Assembly: GCA_030248195.1 (NCBI GenBank)
Contig: JASAND010004288.1
Span: 1 to 64,000, forward strand
From: Trissonchulus latispiculum
Taxonomy: Eukaryota; Nematoda; Enoplea; Enoplida; Ironidae
DNA length: 64,000 bases
Direction: 5' to 3'
How positions within the stretch are numbered: position 1 is the stretch's first letter; each line of letters opens with the position of its first letter. Below, one piece after another: positions 1 through 11,773 of the stretch. The notes beneath the pieces are model-generated. The model searched no databases. It saw only the letters and a list, made by a program, of their open reading frames with translations, and was not told the DNA's origin. The translations under genes were made by a program, and so were the position numbers.

Positions 1-2
1 GT

Positions 3-1934
3 AGTTCCAAATTATGGGCTGCTGATACTAAAAATTCTTATCGCCTACAAAAACGTTATTATCGAAATTTCAAAAATATGCCAACAATTTCCAATAAAAT
101 TAAATGGAAAAGGTTTTGCGCTGAAACAAGGAAACTCAGGAGAAGAGATCGCTTTCGCTATGAACAGTCAATTTTATGTAATAATAATGATAACGCATTT
201 TGGAAATACGTAAAAACGAAGTTGTCATGTAAGGTGGATATACCATGTGTAACTGATAGTTCTGACAATATAATTACTGATGATCGGCTGAAAGCAGAAG
301 CTTTTAATAGTTTTTTCGCATCTGTGTATGTTAATGACGATGGATCACATATTACACCTGTTGCTGGGGGGCGAAATCTTACTCAGCTACCCTTGCCCGA
401 TTTTTCACCACTAAATGTATATCAACATGTAGTGGCTAGTAAAAATAAAGGTAGTTTCGGCTATGACGGTATTCCTCAAAATTTTATAAAAAAATTGGCA
501 TCAAGTATTTGTGTTCCTCTCTCAAAAATCTTTTACGCCTCGTTTTCTTTTGGCAAAATAACAAAATCTTGGAAAATTGCTAAGGTTATCCCTGTTCATA
601 AAAAAGGTGATCGTGCTAACGTAAAAAATTATAGACCCATTAGTCTGTTGTGCAGTTGCAGCAAAATCATGGAATCTATAATTGCAAAATGGTTACGTGA
701 TGTATTGATTGCTGAAAACATAATTACAAATGATCAATATGGATTTCTTCCAAATAAGTCAACTGTAATGCAGTTATTAATTTGTATGAATGATTGGGTG
801 AACGGTATTGATACTGGTAATTTTGTAGATGTAATCTATACAGATATTGCGAAAGCCTTCGACAGCGTTCCCCATGGAAAACTGAAATTTAAACTTAAAA
901 ACTTGTACCTTCCATTACCAGTTTATAAATGGTTATGTAATTACTTGGATAATCGTAAGCAATATGTTGAAATTAATGGCTTTTGCTCTAAATTTGAAGA
1001 AGTGAAGAGTGGAGTCCCACAAGGTAGTATTTTAGGTCCACTGTTGTTCCTTGTGTACATAAATGATTTAATTAGTTCATTACAGTTTAGTAACCTTAAG
1101 CTTTATGCTGATGATTGCAAATTGTACTTAACTTGTTCTAGTTATGCGGAAAGTAATTTTTTGCAAACAGACCTTACTGCGATGAATGCCTGGTTTAAAA
1201 ACATGCAACTGAATTTGGCTGTACCTAAATGTATGATATTGCATTTAGGTAAAAATAATCCTTGTAGACAGTATGTTATTGATGGGCAGTTTCTAAAATC
1301 AGTAAGCTCTGTTAAAGATCTTGGTGTCTACATTAACAAAGATTTGAAATGGGAAACTCACTGTGCTCAAATTGCATCAAATTGTCATCGTAGTGTAAAT
1401 ATGCTTTTTATGGCTTTTGTAACTAGGCAGCCTTGGTTTCTGGTGAAATTATTTGAAACTTATATCCGACCTAAATTAGAATATGCGTCGGAAATTTGGA
1501 GTCCTTATTTACTAAAGGATATAGATAGGATTGAATCTGTTCAGCGAAAATTTACTAAACGACTCCCTGGAATGCAGTTAAAAAGTTATTCAGAAAGACT
1601 TAAAATTTTGAATATGAAAAGCTTGGAACTCAGGAGAATTGAAAAAGATATGTCACTTGTATATAAAATATCTCGTCACCAGTTTAATGAGAATGTTAAT
1701 AGATTATTGCAACCTAGCGTATATGTCAGTACCCGTGGTCATCAGTTTAAGTTACAAACTATAAGGACTAATTTAAACTGTATGAAATACTCTTTTACCT
1801 GTCGTGTTGTAGAAATATGGAATAATCTTCCAGCTGATGTTGTAAATGCGCCAAATATTGCTATGTTCCGTGAGCGGTTGAATGAATGCGACCTATCTAG
1901 ATATACAAAGGGACGGGACTTAAATGCCGGTTAA
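3..1934 (+). CDS. Non-LTR retrotransposon reverse transcriptase (5' part outside the window)
   Basis: One open frame runs from the left edge to a TAA at 1932-1934. The first ATG is at 78, but the frame is open upstream of it (SSKLWAADTK...), so the endonuclease half very likely lies left of the window. Counting from the ATG, the RT domain begins near residue 168 (AKVIPVHKKGD, then NYRPISLL). It carries the catalytic YTDIAKAFDSV (about 254-264), SGVPQGSILGPLLFLVYIND (about 311-330) and LYADDC (342-347, the two catalytic Asp). A C-terminal LPADVVNAPN..FRERL tail is typical of CR1/jockey-like LINE ORF2 proteins. No frameshift or stop is seen, so the copy is probably young. It copies the element's RNA at a nicked target site. 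LINE membership is certain; the exact clade is a judgement from motif style. Confidence 0.93.
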   Translation, partial: SSKLWAADTKNSYRLQKRYYRNFKNMPTISNKIKWKRFCAETRKLRRRDRFRYEQSILCNNNDNAFWKYVKTKLSCKVDIPCVTDSSDNIITDDRLKAEAFNSFFASVYVNDDGSHITPVAGGRNLTQLPLPDFSPLNVYQHVVASKNKGSFGYDGIPQNFIKKLASSICVPLSKIFYASFSFGKITKSWKIAKVIPVHKKGDRANVKNYRPISLLCSCSKIMESIIAKWLRDVLIAENIITNDQYGFLPNKSTVMQLLICMNDWVNGIDTGNFVDVIYTDIAKAFDSVPHGKLKFKLKNLYLPLPVYKWLCNYLDNRKQYVEINGFCSKFEEVKSGVPQGSILGPLLFLVYINDLISSLQFSNLKLYADDCKLYLTCSSYAESNFLQTDLTAMNAWFKNMQLNLAVPKCMILHLGKNNPCRQYVIDGQFLKSVSSVKDLGVYINKDLKWETHCAQIASNCHRSVNMLFMAFVTRQPWFLVKLFETYIRPKLEYASEIWSPYLLKDIDRIESVQRKFTKRLPGMQLKSYSERLKILNMKSLELRRIEKDMSLVYKISRHQFNENVNRLLQPSVYVSTRGHQFKLQTIRTNLNCMKYSFTCRVVEIWNNLPADVVNAPNIAMFRERLNECDLSRYTKGRDLNAG

Positions 1935-2133
1935 TCGGCAATCCTCGTCCCATTGCCTATGTATTACTGTGTGTGCGTTATACGTTCTTATTTAGTATTA
2001 GCTGTTATAATTATTGTTATACTGGCAGTAAACCAAACCAATATAGTCAGACAGATGCGCAGAAGTCACGTGCCATTTCCAGTAATCCTGTCGAAACAAA
2101 GCTCCAACAAAAACCAACTTCCAACCAAACCGT
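1935..2133 (+). other. Probable 3' UTR of the LINE
   Basis: Non-coding sequence directly after the RT stop. It is not GC-rich and has no ORF of substance. A hAT element has inserted a short distance downstream, so the true 3' end of the LINE could be here or beyond 3298. Confidence 0.4.
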
Positions 2134-2141
2134 ATGCCGAC

Positions 2142-3290
2142 TAGAGGCCTGCACGGGCCGAATTTTTGCGGCCCGGCCCGGCCCGTGAAAAATCTTTCTC
2201 GGCCCGTCCGGCCCGGCCCGTCAACTGCTTCGGCCCGGCCCGGCCCGGCCCGTCAGATGCTTCGGCCCGGCCCGGCCCGGCCCGTCAAAATTTTCGGCCC
2301 GCCCGTGCCACGAAATTTCTTCATTTGTCGCAAAATGCAAAATTACGTAAATAATTTTGTTAGCTTGGCTATATATTAAAAACAGAATCTCTGGTTTTCG
2401 GTGCTTTTTCTAGGAAAAGTGTGTTTTCTATTAAAAACGGATTTTTCGAGTTTTAATGGTTTTTAAAAGCAGTTTTAAGGACAAAATATTTTTTGTAGTT
2501 CTACAAATGAAACCAAAAGATAATACTGCCTCATGTTGACACTTTGTATATAAGACTGGAACGCTAGAAAAACAAGAAACTGAAAATTCCCTAAAAGGTT
2601 ACAGTGGCAACATTTAAATATTGTACTTTATTAAACCAGATGAAATTTTGTGAAGTGCGCATTTTTATAAGAATTAGTTGAGAAAAAACAAATTAGAAGT
2701 AGAGGACTTTAAAAAGATGCAACTGTGCAGAAGGAGTAAACTTTCATTTCTAAAGAAGTAGTAAATCTTTGCTCCACAAACTCAAAACTTTGATTTTTTA
2801 AAACTGCCTTTTTCTAAGTAAATGCATCGTTTTCTTAAAAAAGACAGCAAATACATCAAAACCAAAATAAAATACTTACACTGTTACTAATACCATATAT
2901 TGCCCTATTCCAAAGTTTCACATTCTAATATTGTAAACGCTAAAATTACTTAGGTGAATTGAGGATTTGACATTAATGATGTGACGATAAATACATGTAT
3001 TATTTATGAAAATAAAATGCTAACGTTACTGCAGGAAATCAGTGTTAGTTTAAACGAAACATATTGCGGAAACACAAAACATTTTAAGCTAAATTATGAA
3101 TTACTATTTTATAGTTAAATCTTTCAAAAAACTGTTGGCGGGCCGGACTGTCGGGCCCCGGCCCGGCCCGGCCCGTGAGTTTCGGCCCGCGGCCCGGCCC
3201 GGCCCGTGACCTTGGCGCGGCGGCCCGCCCGGCCCGGCCGGCGGGCCGGGCCGGGCCGGGCCGGGCCGCGGGCCGTAATGCAGGCCTCTA
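2142..3290. mobile_element. Non-autonomous hAT-type element with GGCCC arrays at both ends
   Basis: The ends are inverted: TAGAGGCCTGCA at 2142 and TGCAGGCCTCTA ending at 3290. They are flanked by an exact 8-bp duplication ATGCCGAC (2134-2141 and 3291-3298). An 8-bp target duplication and a TAGAG terminus are hallmarks of hAT transposons. About 170 bp inside each end is an array of GGCCC/GGCCCGG units, in inverted orientation at the other end, and the 800-bp middle is AT-rich. No transposase ORF is present, so it must be moved in trans. Short ORFs over the GC arrays are artefacts of composition. Confidence 0.9.
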
Positions 3291-3396
3291 ATGCCGACCC
3301 TTTAAACTTTGACATTCACAGTTTTTGCCAAATATGCTTCCATTTTTGAGGATCAAAAACGTTTTTGTATTATTTTACCGAATAATGTTGGCTTAA

Positions 3397-4795
3397 GGGG
3401 GGGGGGGGGGCTACGAATTTCACTAAAAGTTCGATGTTGGAAAAGCTAGCTAGTCTTTTGCCACATAATAGTATTAGGTTAAGTGTAAAATAGTTTAAAG
3501 TTTGAAAGAATTCCATACAGCGTAGCGTCCTGTGGAACCATCAGAAGTTGGTGTTATCGGTCCAAAGCTCGACATGACACGCACACAAACTTCGCCTCGC
3601 CCTGATCGCAATGTGCAAGGCACAGTACCCAAATTTTCAGGAATTAGTTCTGATATATAGTGCTTTGATATTGCGTAAAATAATCTCTAGACCATTGCCT
3701 ACTTTTCTGTGCGATACGATCAAAATGCGAAAAATTGGGTGTTGTAGGTCTATACGGGTGGAGGTTAACTAACTTCTAATGAGCTGTGGTTTACCAAATG
3801 AACCAAACTTTGCGGCAATTAATACTCCAAGTATCTGTCTTAACTTTGGTATAAATGACGTGATTTCGTTAATCCCTGTGTTCGCAGTGCTGGATTATAT
3901 TATCGATATTGTCGCAGTTATTTGACGCCATTTCGAAGATGTGAGTCAATTACTCCAAAGTACTGTGGCAGAATCGGCTGAAACTTTGCACATTACAGGC
4001 CAGTGAGTGCACCAAGATGTGCCGAAAGCTATGTCACTAAACCTCGCTCCAATGTTTAGAAATGCTAGATTGATTTCTCGAAGTATGGATGGCTATCGCT
4101 CCAGAAAGCTCTAAGACAGTTGTAAGCACATACTGAACGAAGGAAGCGTCATATCGAAAAACGGATTTCATATTCGGATTCAGCAGGCCAAATAACCCCT
4201 ATAACCACCTTTTCGGCAAAATCGGAGGCAAAAAATTTTTTGACCCCATTTTTACTGCGCTTAGCTAGCTTTTCAGGCCTAAAAATAAGGGTTATTTCTT
4301 AACGAAAAGTTGGCTAGCACACTAACCAGAAAACCAAAGCCCTTGAAACTCACAGACAGTATGCCCCTATTAGAGCCTAATAACTGGTAAAAAGCTGGGG
4401 TAGGCTAGGGGCTGCCAATTTTATTAGATCGAAAACGGCGCACGGTCACCTCGCAACTTTTTGCAAAATTTCAAACTTTGAGCTGTTATAACTAAAGAAG
4501 GAAGCAACGCTCGAAAGCCGGAATACTTTTAATATTTAGCACTAGTAACAGTTAACATTTGTGGCAAAAAGTTTCAGAATTGGTCAAACCGTTAATCCAC
4601 CAGAATTCAGAAAAGCTTTTTCAAAAAACCCACTTTTCGCACCAAAATTTCTACTTTGGCGTAGTGCCAGAATCTATATGTGTTAGATATAATAATGCCC
4701 ACTACGGACTATTTAACCTTGATATGTTAGCTTATCATATGCCAAAAGGCAGGTCTCTCTGAAGAAGTTGTGCAAAACCGTTCGTAGCCCCCCCC
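3397..4795. mobile_element. TTAA-flanked non-autonomous DNA transposon with G-run termini
   Basis: TTAA at 3393-3396 is followed by a G run and CTACGAA. The mirror image TTCGTAG plus a C run is followed by TTAA at 4796-4799. An exact TTAA target duplication with inverted ends is the signature of piggyBac- or Kolobok-type transposons. The 1.4 kb interior has no long ORF, only a 67-residue one at 4559-4762 that lacks support. Superfamily assignment beyond TTAA is uncertain. Confidence 0.75.
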
Positions 4796-4799
4796 TTAA

Positions 4800-5930
4800 T
4801 ATACTTATATACTATAATATACTTTATATGGGGTGACCCAATCTTCTATCCGAATGTAATAGGAAAGCAATAGCTAAAAGGAAAAAATCCCAAATATTAA
4901 GTTTTAATTTAAAATATTAAACATTAATCTAAAAAGACACGAAACTGCAATGCCTGGGAAGATATGTACATTAATGGTGGTTCCTGAATATATTAATACT
5001 TAACTTAACTATTAAGCTTAACTTTGATATATTTACTATGCTAAGCTCCACTGGAATAAACAGATTTCCAGATGATACAGATTGCAAAAAGGGATATACA
5101 ATGGAGACATGGAACTTGACAAATTCCGCAATCATTGCTCAGTTGGGTCAACGCCAGGGCAGGTCGGTCATGCCGGTATCACTGAATTTTTCCTCTTAGA
5201 AAATAAAATTCCCCCTTCCGGAAAATTATCAGAAATGAAATATTTCCACTGGAAAGTACTACCTTACCAGAGGAATTGTACCAGGGGAGGGAGATTTCAC
5301 CATTGAGCTGTCAACTAAATTTCTAAAAGTTTAAAAGTGAACAGTTAATTTTCAAATTTCTTTCAACTAATTTCTTTTTCACAATGCTTCTAACCAATTG
5401 AATCAAATTTTTAATTATTGCCTGGCGTATTTTCTAATCTTGTAAGGAGCAAGGATCTCAGTTCCCATTAATGAAAAAGAAACCTTAAATAAGTTCCCAT
5501 TAATGAAAAAGAAACCTAAAATACTGGATAATATTTTATGCCAGAAAAGTCTTCCCTTTTCGCAGGGCTACAACAAATTTTGGGAGTTAGGTTGTTTGGG
5601 AGACCACTTTCATTTTACTGGTGTCAAAACAATCCAATATCTGGTCTATTCCCGGTTCTGAGCTTAGAAATTTGACATTTGATGGATTATTATCTGAGTT
5701 TCCGGTTGTTGCGAAAGTCACATTATTCTATTAAACTGGTGTTTGGTTAATTCTCTAACAAGTCAATTTGCTTCAAATCTGCTATAAGTTCTGAATGAGC
5801 GTTTTGAACATGGGTGATTTTTGTTTTTTGTTTAATTTTAAGTCGGACATGAGATCTGATTCCATACGCTTAGCTTTGTCGCATGCAAGTTAACTAATTT
5901 TTGAACCATTTTTAGCTTTCCTTTTAGTGC
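4800..5930. other. Gene-free stretch
   Basis: AT-rich, with no supported gene. The only structure seen is a 28-bp direct repeat around 5460-5516 (GTTCCCATTAATGAAAAAG unit twice). The 74-residue ORF at 5082-5306 shows no recognisable motif. Confidence 0.5.
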
Positions 5931-5934
5931 GTAT

Positions 5935-6540
<606 letters not shown>

Positions 6541-6544
6541 CCCT

Positions 6545-6581
6545 ATATATATATGTATGTATATATATATGTATATATATG

Positions 6582-6667
<86 letters not shown>
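6545..6667. repeat. (TA)n microsatellite with interspersed TGTA units
   Basis: Dinucleotide tract with periodic ATGTAT interruptions. Confidence 0.95.
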
Positions 6668-6668
<1 letters not shown>

Positions 6669-6913
6669 TTAAACACGTGTAAAAGCTAGCTACCCGTTTT
6701 AGAAAGTACATCTATGCTTACCACGACTTGTGTACGCACTAAAAGGCGACCCATTTTTAACCCTTTTACGCTCGCGACTGCCATTTGGCACAAGTGGTGA
6801 TTTTTTGCATCTTACTTCTTGAGGCAGGGTCCAGGCATTCGCTCCTTTTTTCTTCGACACGTCCACCCTGTTTTGGGAGAATATTTCGACACATGGCTTG
6901 AAAAATTAAATTT

Positions 6914-7234
6914 CTATAGCATTTCGCCGGCTATGAAAATTTGGATGATTCCAAGCCCTGTTCGAGCGCTGTATTCAAGCAAATCTAGAGCCGGCTGTAG
7001 TTCGTCGGCGGAAAAGTAGTTCCACCAGGCGATGCGAGAGGTGATGTGCATTAAAATAACGTATAGTTTAGAATCAACACTTCCACCGAGAAATAAATAT
7101 ATTGGTTTTTGCAGTGAACGTTTAGTAAAAATTTTACCTTGTCCGACTTTGACGGCTTCTACCTTTTTCTGGGTGCATCGAGGACCCTTCAAATGTAGAG
7201 CAATTAATTCTCTATCGATTGGTGGTAGTCCCAT
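6914..7234 (-). CDS. Unassigned 106-residue ORF
   Basis: A minus-strand frame without recognised motifs. It overlaps two shorter plus-strand ORFs (6819-7019, 7032-7277), so its coding status is doubtful. Nothing in the peptide identifies a family. It is listed because it is the longest open frame in 6.7-7.6 kb. Confidence 0.15.
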   Translation of the reverse strand: MGLPPIDRELIALHLKGPRCTQKKVEAVKVGQGKIFTKRSLQKPIYLFLGGSVDSKLYVILMHITSRIAWWNYFSADELQPALDLLEYSARTGLGIIQIFIAGEML

Positions 7235-7612
7235 CGCTCAAGGTAGTCTCAGTAAAAAGCGGCAGCCAAAAAGGTAAAACTGGTCATTTTCAACCGCTTT
7301 CCCGGAGAAGTCTTGGGAAGAAAATGGTTAAAGCGCTGTCATCCGAAAACTACAGCAGATATGAGGAAAATTTAGGTTGAAGCTTGTTAATAGAGACAGA
7401 CCAAACACCATTTTGATGAAATAACTTTTTAATTTAATTTAAATTTAATAACCATTTTTCCTTAGTTTTGAACTCTCAATCTGATTTCATTTCAGTTTAA
7501 TTTGCATCATTTTTGAATAAGGTTTCATATACGCCCTCTAGCGGATTCGGCAGCTGATGCTTCGTTGCTTAAGACTGTAAGAGATTTATAATACTGACTG
7601 ATTGGTAACCTT

Positions 7613-8070
7613 CTCCTAAATGGTTGCCCAGAAAAAGACAGTTGGGATAACAGACTAGTAGCGGTGACTACGTTCCAGTCACCCTACTTTCCCTAAACCA
7701 CTGGAACGTAGTCACCGCTACTCAGACTGAACTTCAGAATAAAGGGCACTTGCTTGTTTAGTTTTTGTATGCGAAATGGTTGCCCGTAAAAAGACAGTTG
7801 GGATTACAAACTACATTTCTTGATAAAACGTCCACGCAAATATGCTCTCCAAATGGTTATTCATAAGAGGACAGTTGGAATAATATTTCATGTTCGGCTA
7901 CTTTGATTCGCGAATAAAGACCAAAAAATTTTCAGTTTCTTCTAAACGGTTGCCCATTAAAAGACAGTTGGGATAACGGACTAAACTTCAGAATAAAAGA
8001 CAGTTGCTTGTTTAGTTTTTGTCTACGAAATGGTTGCCCGTAAAAGACAGTTGGGATTACAAACTGTTTT
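7613..8070. repeat. Array of GGTTGCCCxTAAAAGACAGTTGGGAT units
   Basis: The unit GGTTGCCC..AAAAGACAGTTGGGAT occurs near 7620, 7778, 7946 and 8031, with a degenerate copy near 7850. A longer segment beginning CTTCAGAATAAA and ending ATTACAAACT repeats with a period of about 254 bp (from 7731 and 7985). A hairpin with 22-bp arms (AGCGGTGACTACGTTCCAGT and its complement) sits at about 7660-7722. Confidence 0.8.
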
Positions 8071-8439
8071 AAACTAATATTATGCCTTTTGACCTTCGTG
8101 ACAGTTTGCTAAATGCTTGACTGACATCTGTCATTGATTACTTATCATTCGTTTATCAAACGTTCGTCATAAAAATAGTTCGAATGGTAATAGTTTACTT
8201 CAGTTGAACTGAAATTTTATACTTCAGTTTTAGTGTGCTACTAATTCAAGGTAAGAAGTGTGGATCCGGTGACAAACAAATTTCTAATAATGTGTTTATT
8301 TTATTTCTTCTTTTTCGAAATTTTATCCTTCACCTGTGATCAAAGTATTGATATAAAGTTTCAAATATAAACAAGAACTATCAGCTTCACTCAAAAATTA
8401 AGCTGCAGTCGATAACTGACATCTTATCATGACGGCTGT

Positions 8440-9322
8440 ACACGTCGCGACCTATCTGGCAAAAGGACCCATCCCATACAAATGGTCAATTTTCACTTTT
8501 TGACGGAAATAGGTAGACTGAGTGAGAAATTTTAATCAGGCAAAAAGCCCTGTTTGAAATTCTCAAAAATAAAGTCGTGAGACCCGTTTGTCATTTAAAC
8601 CTATATGCAAGTTCACTGTTTTAGGTTCTGGCAAAATGGTCTAAGCAGCTTAGGGCTTATTGCCACATATACTTGATAACATAATTTTGTTGAAGCTAAG
8701 CCTATTCTGATTTTAATATTCTGGCATAAAGACCTATCTGGAAAAATTTGGTTTAACTCAAAATCTATGCATATGAGGAGAGTTGATGCAACATTCAGCA
8801 GTGGATTGCCTTGTAGACGTTGTGAGTGCATTCCTCACACACATGAACGCGCGGAAGGGGATGATCTGATGTACTTTATAAGGACACACCCTCAGCTCAG
8901 GTTTTGGCGAAGGTTTTTTTATGGTTTCGCTTCCCATTTTTAAAACTGTAAGATTTTCTGAGCTGTCGCCCCCAGGAGCAAGAATAAATGTAAATTTTCA
9001 CTCACCTGGATAGGTTGTTACTGTGGCATAGGACTACTTTGGTTCTACTACCAGCTGTATAAATTATTTTGGCAGAAAGACCTAAGTGGATTCATTACGT
9101 AATTATGCAAATTAACCGGATACTGGAGTGAACTTAGTCAATCAGTTTCTGTTCAGTAATGAGCTGACGGCTATTCTCTACACACCTGTATAGATTATAT
9201 TGGGCAATTTTGCAGCAATAACTCTGCACACGCCAATAAAAAACTCGAGAAACTTTAAATCCATTTTTCTCGCTATTTTGTTTTTCCAGTTAGGACCTTT
9301 TGCCAGATAGGTCGCGACGTGT
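8440..9322. mobile_element. TIR element ending in CCTATCTGGCAAAAGG
   Basis: ACACGTCGCGACC continuing into TATCTGGCAAAAGG at 8440 is mirrored at 9290-9322. The arms are about 30 bp with one mismatch. The self-complementary TCGCGA next to CCTATCTGGC could be part of the TIR or a 6-bp target duplication. Degenerate CCTATCTGG / CACCTGGATAGG copies recur inside (8731, 9004). No transposase is encoded. Confidence 0.7.
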
Positions 9323-9754
9323 TTTCCAAGCATGGTCAGTGTTCCAATGGCAGGGCATCATATTTTTCAGTTTCCAACCGTAAAATTAGAAAACTGATTG
9401 AAAAGTGTATCAGTAGCTATGATGAATAGTGTTGGGATCGAGATCCTAATAAAGTGGATGTTGTGGCTCTTCGGTACCATTTCAATGACGCAATTGGAGT
9501 TACCAGAGATGGTAGAATCAGTTATACCATAATGGTATATACTAACTTGGTTTTAGTTCTTTCAAACATATCAAAGCTTGTAATAACGAAGACGTTTTCA
9601 AAAATTATTAGGTTATGGACTCTTCAAGTATCCGTTATCTATAAATGTTTGTTTCAGGTTGTTTACAACACCAAGAGTAATTTTGTGCTTGCAGCTTATC
9701 CAGTCAAGAACTAATTTGGTTTCATTCTTCACTTAGCTGTCTGTACATTATTAT

Positions 9755-10277
9755 CATAGGTGTAATTGGGGGGGGGTTTGGGGGGGGGGGTAACCCCCCC
9801 CAGCCATTTTTACAAACCCCCCAAAAATTTTGGGGGCCCCCGGCCCCCCCAACTGGGGGGGGGGGGTAGTCGCGCCGAAGGCGCGAAAAATTGGCCAAAA
9901 ATTGGGTATTTTTAGGGTAAATTCTGCAAAATTTTTTAAAAAAGTCCAAATTTTTGGCTTAAAGTGTTTATTATTGCGAGGAATACACGTTTTTAACGGT
10001 TTTATGGACTTTTTGGCTCAATATTGACCTTATTTTAGACTTAGAATCATGGTGGCAATCAAGATTTCGAGTTTAAAACTGCTGTCTAATGTCAAAATTA
10101 GTTCATAGTTAAATGTTTTTTGGCATTAGCAATGGCTGAAAATGCGATTTTTGACATAAAAATAGAAAATTTTTTTGGGGGAGGTTTGGGGGGGTCGTGG
10201 GGGGGTCTAAAAAGGGGGCCCCCCCAAAATTCCGGGGGAGGGGGCCCCCCCCAACCCAAATCCCCGTTACACCTATG
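9755..10277. mobile_element. Non-autonomous hAT-type element with G-run ends
   Basis: CATAGGTGTAA at 9755 and TTACACCTATG ending at 10277 are inverted ends with an exact 8-bp duplication ATTATTAT (9747-9754; 10278-10285). Each end is followed by G- or C-runs up to about 10 long. The interior is AT-rich and non-coding. Gly/Pro-rich ORFs over the runs are composition artefacts. Confidence 0.88.
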
Positions 10278-10407
10278 ATTATTATCCCAGATTTCAATAG
10301 GTAGCATTTATAACATTAAAATACTACACAGATGGAATTTCTTATTCATTTACCATTGTAATAGTCGGTTCATTTTACACTTAGCCAATTAGGTAGTTTA
10401 CCATTAA

Positions 10408-10815
10408 AACAACGAACATTTTGACGTGGTGTGTAATAAAATCGGATTCTTGCAAGCATTAAATTGCTCAGTTTGCAAGTTTGACAAAATCGAGACCAGT
10501 GGCTCCAGAATAATGTTGTTGGATATATTTACTTTCATAGATTATCAGCATGCCATTATTAACAGCCATCAGGAATCTGAACCAGTTCCCGTACCAGAGC
10601 ATATTGAAGAGTACCTCATTTGTATGGATAGACCGCCAACCTGCCTACTAAACGGTTGTAACCCGAATTCATGTGGCGCCCGACCGCTCCTCTGTTTTCC
10701 ATGCACAATGCAGCTTTCGGAGTACAGTGGTCCTAAGAGGTGCCCACACTGTCAGCAAATTTTCACACGCTTCACGAATGATGGAGTTGACTACCCAGTA
10801 CCGGCAAATGAATGA
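10408..10815 (+). CDS. Cys-rich protein with a RING-like C-terminal half (hypothetical)
   Basis: The frame is open from 10408 to the stop at 10813-10815 but has no ATG before the one at 10513. The N-terminus therefore probably comes from an upstream exon or starts at that internal ATG. A pyrimidine-rich ATATTTACTTTCATAG at about 10529-10544 could also be a 3' splice site. The peptide has CSVCKF near its start and, in the C-terminal 50 residues, a Cys series CLLNGCNPNSCG..LLCFPC...RCPHC reminiscent of a RING/zinc-ribbon. No His ligand is placed as in a canonical RING, so E3 ligase activity cannot be claimed. It could belong to the same gene as the exons at 11310 and 11503. Confidence 0.4.
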   Translation, partial: NNEHFDVVCNKIGFLQALNCSVCKFDKIETSGSRIMLLDIFTFIDYQHAIINSHQESEPVPVPEHIEEYLICMDRPPTCLLNGCNPNSCGARPLLCFPCTMQLSEYSGPKRCPHCQQIFTRFTNDGVDYPVPANE

Positions 10816-11309
10816 ATTTTGGAATAGTAACTGCAGTATTCTAAATCTTTAAACCTTAAACTGCATTTTGCCAAATTTTGTCGTGGGAACAATCTCATTA
10901 AAGGTACAACTAAATTAAAACTTTAATATTGTACATCACTAGATATAATAAGAAAGCACAGTTTTTGTAATCATTTTTAAGAATTATTGTGTACACTGGA
11001 AAAGGATACTAAGTTTTATTACATAGGTATTAGAGGTGTTCTGTCTTTTTGCACAGTTGGTTGAGAAGCATACGTTAACATGGGGCTCGATTCTGAAGAG
11101 TCTACCTGAGGGGGTTCTAATGGTTCTGTCTTAAAAATCAAATCTCTACATGATCAGTGCTTTTTCACAACTTTTGACAAAAAATTATATAGAAACGTAT
11201 AAATTTTTAAGTACCACTTGATTTTTAAGTGACCAAATGATTTTTTAAGAGAGCTTCGAAAAATAACTAAAATCTGCTTAAAACATGTGATTTTTTGTCA
11301 TTTTTTCAG

Positions 11310-11405
11310 GGTCCACCAGTTTTCATTCTTTCAATGGGTGTCTTTTCGTTCTTTTCACTGTTATGCAGAAGATATGCACCACCTCCTTTCTGTCCTCTAA
11401 GTTAT
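11310..11405 (+). CDS. Candidate transmembrane exon
   Basis: Preceded by a strong acceptor (ATTTTTTCAG at 11300-11309). It reads GPPVFILSMGVFSFFSLL then CRRYAPPP, a hydrophobic stretch followed by a basic stop-transfer pair, as in a type I single-pass protein. A GTTGAG donor at 11406 would join it in frame to the exon at 11503. No ORF finder would show it because it is short and has no ATG. Inferred from splice signals and the hydrophobicity pattern only. Confidence 0.35.
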
Positions 11406-11502
11406 GTTGAGAACATTGATACTTTAAATTAAAAAATTAGCACACACGCGAATCAAAATTTTCAAAGCTGTTCATGTAATATGTCAACGTTAATGACTTT
11501 AG

Positions 11503-11688
11503 GATGCTGACCATGACGAGGAAGGATACATCCCTCTGCCGCCCACTCCAGAGTTATTTCCTTATCCTCCTGAGCGGCTTCCACCTACACCTCCGTCGCC
11601 AGAGGCTGACATGGATCCGACACGGAGGAATCGGAAACAGAGGAAGAAGAGAAGAAGAAGAAGAAGAAGAGGACGACGATCCAAATGA
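11503..11688 (+). CDS. Candidate last exon: Pro-rich then Arg-rich cytoplasmic tail
   Basis: Begins after the acceptor TGACTTTAG. The frame starting GAT GCT GAC reads DADHDEEGYIPLPPTPELF, then PYPPERLPPTPPSPE, then a run of basic residues KKRRRRRRRGRR ending in TGA at 11686-11688. The Pro-rich spacing resembles SH3/WW-binding tails. The basic run comes from an AGA repeat. Paired with the TM exon at 11310 it would give a short membrane protein tail. A different frame gives a longer ORF (11504-11773) with no plausible features. Coding status is inferred. Confidence 0.4.
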   Translation, partial: DADHDEEGYIPLPPTPELFPYPPERLPPTPPSPEADMDPTRRNRKQRKKRRRRRRRGRRSK

Positions 11689-11773
11689 TCCTACATGGCA
11701 GCCAGGAATGGAGTCGCAATTGACTGACAAATGTTGGGAATTAAAGAGGATTGGTTTTATAAACGTTGATTAA

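Noticed and set aside
2166..3315. Pro/Arg-rich ORFs over GC arrays
   Set aside because: Composition artefacts of the GGCCC repeats.
7613..8070. CRISPR-like array
   Set aside because: Spacing is irregular, the repeats are diverged and nested in a longer direct repeat, and the genome is eukaryotic.
9722..10307. Gly/Pro-rich ORFs
   Set aside because: They read G- and C-runs of the hAT element at 9755-10277.
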